From the NCBI GenBank assembly GCA_023415635.1, contig JAEZJV010000040.1, positions 186,001 to 250,000 on the forward strand: a stretch of 64,000 nucleotides of DNA, in the 5' to 3' direction. The notes below the pieces were generated by a model, which saw only the letters and a program-made list of their open reading frames with translations, ran no database searches and was not told the origin of the DNA. The DNA is from Bacillota bacterium. Lineage in GTDB: Bacteria > Bacillota > Clostridia > Lachnospirales > Lachnospiraceae. Every line of letters begins with the position of its first letter. The first letter of the stretch is position 1. Made by a program: the position numbers and the translations under genes. This document shows, piece after piece, positions 59,118-64,000 of the stretch.

Positions 59118-60827
59118 TTACTGAGCTAATTTAACATTTCTGAAGTTCATATCCTGGAAAGCTGTTCTGACTACGCCAGAAGCAATCTTGCCGCTTACAA
59201 CATAATCTCTGCATCTCCAGTAAATAGGACCGATCGGAAGATCTGTCATTAATAGTTTTTCCATATCTATTAAGTAACCCATGCGTTCTGCAGGATCAAC
59301 AGTAGTACGAACTTTAGCTAATAATGCATCATAGTCTGCATTAGTATAGCTTGTATGGTTGTTACCATTACCTGTCTCAAACATATCGAGGAAGGTCTGA
59401 GCATCATTATAGTCAGGGCCCCATCCAGCGTATACGATGGAGAAGTCCTTATTAGTCATTCTGTCAAGTCTGCTCTTGAAAGGCATTGATTCCACAGTGA
59501 TTTCAAGACCAAGATTGGTTTTTAACTGCTCCTGAACGAAAGCAGCGTATTTAGTTGCTAAATCAGTATCATCACAAATCATGGTAAGCTCGACCTTGTC
59601 TACACCCAGTTCGGTAAGAGCTTTCTGGTAATATTCTTTTGCTTTTGCAACATCAACTACAGGTACGGTTTCACCGGCTTCTTCATGGAATTTGCCGTTT
59701 AACCCTTTAACTGCAGGTGGAGTAAAGCCTGTAGCGGGCTTGGAGTTATTCTTTACGATACTGTCGACGAAAGCCTGCTTATCTACAGCGTAGGTAATAG
59801 CTTTACGAAGATCAGCATTTGCAAGAAACTTATCTGTTAAGTTGTACTCCAAGTAGAAGGTACCACCGTCATCATAGTTATAGGTCGGGTAGCCTTCTCC
59901 CTGTAACATCTTAAGCTGATCACCGTTAATACCTACCATATCACATTCACCCGCCTTGAAGGCGTTCAATGCTGCATTGGTATCATTAATCATTACCCAG
60001 GTAATCTTGTCAATGCCAATATTGGCTGCATCATAGAAATTAGGATCCTTGGACATCACGATCTTATTTTCATGCTCCCAGGAATCAATCTTGAAAGGTC
60101 CATTGGTTACTATCTTATCTGCATCGGTAGCATAAGCTGTACCGAATTCCTTGTAAGCCTTCTCATTAACAGGTGATAATACATAGAATGCTAAGGTATC
60201 CATGAAGTAAGCAGTAGGGTTCTCAAGTGTAACCTCAAGCTTATAATCATCCACAGCCTTAAAGCCAAGTTGATCAGCAGTAACCTCACCTTTATTAAAC
60301 TTCATACCGTTCTTGAAGATATAACCGAAATATGCGTATTCAGAAGCATAAGCGGGATCCAGCAGAGAGGTCCATGCAAATACGAAGTCATGTGCGGTTA
60401 CAGGCTCTCCATTGGTCCACTTCATACCCTGACGGATATTGAAGGTATAGGTTAAGCCATCCTCACTTACAGTCCAGTCGGTAGCACAACCAGGAATAAT
60501 ATTATCGTTTTCATCAAGCTGAACGAGATTCTCGATCACGTGACGAAGAATAGAACCTGATAAGGTATCTGTTGTAGTGATAGAGCACAAATCAGCCGGT
60601 TCAGATGAAAGATTTACCGTAATTGCATTTGCATCCGGTGTACCCATATATAAGCTTCTATCATCTGAAGCCAGGGTATCGTTAGGTGTCTCTGCATCAT
60701 TTGTCGGAGCCTGAGTAGCAGTTGCTTGATCATCTTTGGTGGGTTCTGTCTTTTTGCCGCAGGCCGTGAACATAGATACAGTCATAGCCAAAACAAGCAT
60801 TAAGGCAAGTACTTTCTTAAATTTCAT
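59118..60827 (-). CDS. oppA: Oligopeptide ABC transporter substrate-binding lipoprotein OppA
   Basis: This 569-residue protein has a lipoprotein signal (KKVLALMLVLAMTVSMFTAC, lipobox FTAC with Cys about 22), a Thr/Asp-rich linker and the SBP family-5 fold: NIRQGMKWTNGEPVTAHDFV, KAITYAVDKQAFVD, and DYNDAQTFLDMFETG near the C-terminus. It binds peptides outside the membrane and feeds OppBCDF. Its own promoter is strong, and a terminator-shaped hairpin in the leader may adjust its level. Related family-5 proteins bind other ligands, but the operon supports peptides. Confidence 0.93.
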   Translation of the reverse strand: MKFKKVLALMLVLAMTVSMFTACGKKTEPTKDDQATATQAPTNDAETPNDTLASDDRSLYMGTPDANAITVNLSSEPADLCSITTTDTLSGSILRHVIENLVQLDENDNIIPGCATDWTVSEDGLTYTFNIRQGMKWTNGEPVTAHDFVFAWTSLLDPAYASEYAYFGYIFKNGMKFNKGEVTADQLGFKAVDDYKLEVTLENPTAYFMDTLAFYVLSPVNEKAYKEFGTAYATDADKIVTNGPFKIDSWEHENKIVMSKDPNFYDAANIGIDKITWVMINDTNAALNAFKAGECDMVGINGDQLKMLQGEGYPTYNYDDGGTFYLEYNLTDKFLANADLRKAITYAVDKQAFVDSIVKNNSKPATGFTPPAVKGLNGKFHEEAGETVPVVDVAKAKEYYQKALTELGVDKVELTMICDDTDLATKYAAFVQEQLKTNLGLEITVESMPFKSRLDRMTNKDFSIVYAGWGPDYNDAQTFLDMFETGNGNNHTSYTNADYDALLAKVRTTVDPAERMGYLIDMEKLLMTDLPIGPIYWRCRDYVVSGKIASGVVRTAFQDMNFRNVKLAQ

Positions 60828-60858
60828 AATATATTCTCCTCCTTTTATGCTATATAAA

Positions 60859-60887
60859 AAGGAAGTATATTAACCATACACTTCCTT
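60859..60887 (-). terminator. Terminator-shaped hairpin in the oppA leader (attenuator candidate)
   Basis: AAGGAAGTATAT and ATACACTTCCTT form a 12-base-pair stem with one G-U pair and a 5-base loop; on the minus strand TTTTATATA follows. It lies between the oppA promoter and the oppA ribosome binding site, about 15 bases downstream of the predicted transcription start, so it could stop transcription early or stabilise the 5' end. Confidence 0.6.
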
Positions 60888-60907
60888 AGTATATAAATTA
60901 TACAGAC

Positions 60908-60936
60908 ATTCTAATACAAATGTGAATATTAGTCAA
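60908..60936 (-). promoter_or_regulatory. Sigma-A type promoter of oppA
   Basis: Minus strand TTGACT (60931-60936), a 17-base spacer and TAGAAT (60908-60913), each one base from consensus. It lies about 80 bases before the oppA start codon. Confidence 0.75.
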
Positions 60937-61056
60937 GACAAGAACTTAGTTTATGCAATTAATTTTTCATACAATCAATACAATTCTTTCACTTTAAGGC
61001 ACAAAACTCATATTTAGTCTAATTATAGTTATAAATGTCTATATATGTTATGCATT

Positions 61057-61083
61057 CACATTTTGCATATGCATTCATATAAT
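61057..61083 (+). promoter_or_regulatory. Possible sigma-K/sigma-E sporulation promoter of dpaA
   Basis: CATATAAT (61076-61083) matches the CATANNNT -10 element of mother-cell sigma factors, and CACA ends 16 bases upstream as a minimal -35. Dipicolinate synthase genes are controlled by sigma-K in Bacillus. The leader would be very short. This is a weak, context-supported call. Confidence 0.35.
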
Positions 61084-61105
61084 GTGACATAAAGGAGTGA
61101 ATTAT

Positions 61106-61981
61106 ATGTCCTCAGGGTATGATATCGGAATATTCGGCGGAGATAACCGTCAGGTCTTTATGGCAACTTCCTTTCTGGAAAAAGGCTTTCATGTTGCCAC
61201 CTACAGTACACTTGCACCGGTGAAGCATAAAAAAAGTACCATGCTTTCCTCTCTTACTGAATTATTTGATCAATGCAGGATACTCATCGGTCCAATCCCG
61301 ATGTCCCGGGACAAAATAACCATTCATGCTGAGCATGTATCGGAGGATCTGACTCTGAATAATGTTGCACAGCTTTTAACCGCTGATCATCTTCTGTTTG
61401 CAGGAGTCATTCCTCCTTTTATAACTGAGCTTTGCAAAACCAAAGGCATCTACTGTTATGATTTGATGAAGGATGAACGCATCACTGTCCTGAATGCCAT
61501 CTCAACAGCTGAAGGAGCTATAATGGAAGCAATTGCTGCAAGTGACACCAATCTTCACGGAAGCAAGTGTCTGATCCTTGGCTATGGACGTTGTGCTAAG
61601 GTTCTTGCAGCTAAGCTGAAAGCCCTGGATGCTCATGTCCTCGTGGCTGCACGTTCGCGGGACGCTCTTGCATACGCTGAGGCATCCGGTCTTTCGACCA
61701 TCACCTTGCCCTATATTAAATGTGTTTTGTCTTCCTGTCAGTATATATTTAATACTATTCCCTCCCTTATTCTTACGAAAGAATGTCTGGAGTATGCAGC
61801 TCAGGATGTTACCATCATTGACATCGCTTCTGCACCCGGAGGGGTGGATTTCACCTACACCAAAGAACGTAAGCTGAATGCAAGATTATGTCTTGGTCTT
61901 CCCGGAAAAGTAGCACCCAGGACATCTGCCGACATATTAGTGACAGAAATCTGTACGCTTATCAAAGAAAGAAGTGATTAA
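61106..61981 (+). CDS. dpaA: Dipicolinate synthase subunit A
   Basis: The protein has 291 residues from the ATG at 61106, 8 bases after AAAGGAG; a GTG three codons earlier overlaps that site and is unlikely. It has the SpoVFA pattern: YDIGIFGGDNRQVFMA at the N-terminus, GVIPPFITELCKTKGIYCYDLM, and an NAD(P)-binding segment with LILGYGRCAKVLAAKLKALD. With DpaB it makes dipicolinic acid from dihydrodipicolinate in the mother cell during sporulation. The stop codon directly abuts the dpaB start. Confidence 0.93.
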   Translation: MSSGYDIGIFGGDNRQVFMATSFLEKGFHVATYSTLAPVKHKKSTMLSSLTELFDQCRILIGPIPMSRDKITIHAEHVSEDLTLNNVAQLLTADHLLFAGVIPPFITELCKTKGIYCYDLMKDERITVLNAISTAEGAIMEAIAASDTNLHGSKCLILGYGRCAKVLAAKLKALDAHVLVAARSRDALAYAEASGLSTITLPYIKCVLSSCQYIFNTIPSLILTKECLEYAAQDVTIIDIASAPGGVDFTYTKERKLNARLCLGLPGKVAPRTSADILVTEICTLIKERSD

Positions 61982-62569
61982 ATGACTCTAAGCGGAAAGA
62001 AAATCGGAGTAGCCATAACTGGCTCCTATTGTACCTATGATCAAGTGTTTCCCCAGATAGAACGTCTGGTTCAGGAAAAGGCAGAAGTCTATACGATCTT
62101 TTCTGATCGTTCGCAGGTTACAGATACCCGATTTGGAAAAGCGGACGATTTTTTAAAAAAAGCTGAAGCAATCACAGGAAAGGAGCCGATCACAACAATC
62201 GCAGAGGCAGAGAAAATCGGACCCAATAACCTGCTCGATATTGTAATAATTGCACCCTGTACCGGTAACTCCATGGCAAAGCTTACGTATGCCATTACCG
62301 ATTCTCCGGTGCTGATGGCTGCAAAGTGTCAGCTTCGTAATAATAAACCCGTCGTATTGGCTATGGCAACAAACGACGCTTTAGGAAATAACTTAAAAAA
62401 CATAGGATTTCTTCTAAATACGAAAAATATATATTTTGTACCCTTTGGCCAGGATAATTATCAAAAAAAGCCCTTTTCCATGGTAGCACATTTTGATTTG
62501 ATGCTTCCCACTCTGGAGGAAGCCTTATCCGGAAGACAGCTTCAGCCGATTGTTCTGGCTCCGAATTGA
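61982..62569 (+). CDS. dpaB: Dipicolinate synthase subunit B
   Basis: This 195-residue flavoprotein-fold protein has KIGVAITGSYCTYDQVFPQI at the start, then IIAPCTGNSMAKLTYAITDSP and LRNNKPVVLAMATNDALGNN, the SpoVFB signature. It starts immediately at the end of dpaA, so the two subunits are translationally coupled. Their presence shows that the host makes heat-resistant endospores. Not all clostridia have this pair; some use an EtfA protein instead. Confidence 0.94.
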   Translation: MTLSGKKIGVAITGSYCTYDQVFPQIERLVQEKAEVYTIFSDRSQVTDTRFGKADDFLKKAEAITGKEPITTIAEAEKIGPNNLLDIVIIAPCTGNSMAKLTYAITDSPVLMAAKCQLRNNKPVVLAMATNDALGNNLKNIGFLLNTKNIYFVPFGQDNYQKKPFSMVAHFDLMLPTLEEALSGRQLQPIVLAPN

Positions 62570-62649
62570 TTTTTGTAGAAGATCAGTTATAAATCATTCA
62601 ATCATATAAGCTTCATAATAGAAACAGAATATCGTTATGATTGGAGAAA

Positions 62650-62678
62650 TTGACAGCCTCCAGTCAGAAGGCTTAAAG
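62650..62678 (+). promoter_or_regulatory. Possible promoter of the asparagine synthase gene
   Basis: A perfect TTGACA (62650-62655) is followed after 17 bases by TTAAAG (62673-62678), a poor -10. It lies about 40 bases before the asnB start. A short dyad (AGCCT/AGGCT) covers the spacer. The weak -10 keeps confidence low. Confidence 0.35.
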
Positions 62679-62716
62679 AATTGGATTTTACAATTTCATT
62701 TGAATGGAGGATTACT

Positions 62717-64000
62717 ATGTGCGGAATTGCCGGTTTCTGTAATACCTACGAGGATTATACACAGAATTATACTAAATGGCATCATATATTGTATAAGATG
62801 CGACAGGTATTAGCACACCGCGGACCGGATGATGAGGGAGAGCTTCTTGCCGAAAAAATTGGAATGGCTCATACCAGGCTTTCCATCATTGACCTAAACC
62901 GTGGTCATCAACCAATGACGAAACAGAAATTCGGCAATTCTTACACTATCGTTTATAACGGAGAGCTTTACAACACCGAAGAGCTTCGCGAGCAATTAAT
63001 TCGTATGGGTTATCTCTTTAAGACACATACCGATACCGAGGTTATTCTGACCGGCTTTATGGCGTTTGGTGGCGAATTTGTAAAGGAATTGAACGGTATC
63101 TTTTCCTTTGGAGTATGGGATGAAAGTAATCATGTCCTATATCTGGCGCGGGATCGTTTCGGAGTGAAGCCCCTCTTTTATTCAGTTCTTGATAACAGTA
63201 TTGTATTTGCTTCCGAGATTAAGGCCTTATTTGAATATCCGGGAATTAGACCCCGTGTGACCTCGGAGGGTCTGTGCGAGATCTTTGGTCTGGGCCCGGC
63301 TAAGACTTATGGTAAAGGAGTCTTCAAAGATATCTATGAGGTTCTTGCCGGTAATTTACTCACCTTTGATGCCGGTGGGCTAAAACAAAACTCCTATTGG
63401 AGCCTGGTCAGCGCCCCTCATGAGGACGATTATCAGAAGACCGTAGAGAAAACGTCCTTCTTACTATATGATTCAGTGAAAAGACAGATGATCTCTGATA
63501 TTCCGATTTGTACTCTTCTATCCGGCGGTGTGGATTCAAGTCTGGTAACTGCGGTCTGTGCCAAGGAATTGAAGGAAAAAGGCTTACAGCTTCGTACCTA
63601 TTCCTTTGACTTTCTTGATAACGCAAAGCACTTTCGGTCCAACTCCTTCCAGCCGACTCAGGATCGCCCTTACGTCGATATTATGATTCATCATGTGGGG
63701 AGCGATCACACCTATCTGGAATGTGACAACTTTGACCTGCTAGATAATCTCTATCCCTCTGTAGATGCCAGGGATCTTCCCAATATGGCAGATGTGGAAT
63801 CCTCTCTGTTGTATTTCTGCAAAAGGGTTGCAGCTGAAACAAAGGTTACTCTGACCGGCGAATGTGCAGACGAAATCTTCGGAGGTTATCCCTGGAACAA
63901 CAAACCGGAGCTGATGCAGCAGAATACCTTCCCCTGGTCGGGAAATATGGATGCACGTAAATTCCTACTTTCCAAGGATCTATTAACTACTCTTGACCTA
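62717..64000 (+). CDS. asnB: Glutamine-hydrolysing asparagine synthase, N-terminal part
   Basis: The gene runs off the right edge; 428 codons are visible. It opens MCGIAGFCN, so Cys2 is the nucleophile of the glutaminase domain, followed by RQVLAHRGPDDEGE, TRLSIIDLNRGHQPM and YNGELYN. The synthetase half has the ATP pyrophosphatase motif LLSGGVDSSLVTAVC (about residue 267) and LTGECADEIFGGYPW. It makes asparagine from aspartate and glutamine in the cytoplasm. GGAGG lies before the ATG. It is a full-type AsnB rather than a lasso cyclase, and stands 30 kb from the RiPP-like cassette. Confidence 0.92.
   Translation, partial: MCGIAGFCNTYEDYTQNYTKWHHILYKMRQVLAHRGPDDEGELLAEKIGMAHTRLSIIDLNRGHQPMTKQKFGNSYTIVYNGELYNTEELREQLIRMGYLFKTHTDTEVILTGFMAFGGEFVKELNGIFSFGVWDESNHVLYLARDRFGVKPLFYSVLDNSIVFASEIKALFEYPGIRPRVTSEGLCEIFGLGPAKTYGKGVFKDIYEVLAGNLLTFDAGGLKQNSYWSLVSAPHEDDYQKTVEKTSFLLYDSVKRQMISDIPICTLLSGGVDSSLVTAVCAKELKEKGLQLRTYSFDFLDNAKHFRSNSFQPTQDRPYVDIMIHHVGSDHTYLECDNFDLLDNLYPSVDARDLPNMADVESSLLYFCKRVAAETKVTLTGECADEIFGGYPWNNKPELMQQNTFPWSGNMDARKFLLSKDLLTTLDL

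Overview
The window reads as a chromosome segment of an anaerobic, endospore-forming member of the Clostridia, most likely a plant-polysaccharide-degrading Lachnospiraceae (Lachnoclostridium / Clostridium cluster XIVa type). The reasons are dipicolinate synthase genes (dpaA-dpaB), strong AGGAGG-type ribosome binding sites, LacI-controlled sets of sugar phosphorylases, and a Gram-positive style exopolysaccharide (EPS) locus with PHP phosphatases and BY-kinases. No rRNA, tRNA, CRISPR array or intact insertion sequence was seen. All identifications come from reading the sequence; no database search was possible.

Layout. (1) 1-542: the start of an LTA-synthase-like membrane protein. (2) 709-11493, minus strand: a beta-glucan utilisation operon with a LacI regulator, a very large inverting phosphorylase (GH161/GH94 type), GH30, GH2, GH94 phosphorylase and a cupin. 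The large phosphorylase has an unusual leader with repeated Shine-Dalgarno/anti-Shine-Dalgarno hairpins. (3) 12029-12697, plus strand: two tandem small paralogous proteins of unknown function. (4) 12811-20990, minus strand: a beta-mannan/mannobiose module with mannose-6-P isomerase, cellobiose 2-epimerase, mannosylglucose phosphorylase (GH130_1), mannooligosaccharide phosphorylase (GH130_2), an SGNH esterase and two LacI regulators, with readable promoters and palindromic operators. Both sugar regions act on imported oligosaccharides by phosphorolysis, but neither contains a transporter. (5) 21361-23422: a soluble chemoreceptor and RidA. (6) 23475-35694: one minus-strand run of genes. It starts with a RiPP-like peptide maturation set (ABC exporter, PqqD-like protein, radical SAM/SPASM enzyme, a 134-residue candidate precursor, an HPr-kinase-like protein, an S24/S26 peptidase, a family-5 nucleotidyltransferase). 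It then passes directly into an EPS control set (PHP phosphatase, Ig-like membrane protein, two fused Wzz/BY-kinases, LCP ligase). (7) 36108-53586: a classic EPS operon (PHP phosphatase, Wzz, BY-kinase, priming glycosylphosphotransferase, five glycosyltransferases, Wzy, pyruvyl transferase, Wzx flippase, HAD protein, GT-D-like protein). It is distinctly AT-rich between about 36 and 48 kb. (8) 53817-54666: a GNAT acetyltransferase and a decayed NUDIX gene. (9) 54793-60827: an oligopeptide ABC transporter, oppA-B-C-D-F. (10) 61106-64000, plus strand: dpaA, dpaB and the start of asparagine synthase.

The most interesting system is region 6. A radical-SAM RiPP-like cassette that carries an HPrK-like kinase, a PqqD protein, a nucleotidyltransferase and an S24/S26 peptidase is fused in gene order to an EPS chain-length and attachment module. 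The predicted precursor has four cysteines and a Pro/Thr/Lys then His/Gly-rich tail. This suggests a modified, exported peptide linked to the cell surface or the exopolysaccharide, but its product and chemistry are unknown.
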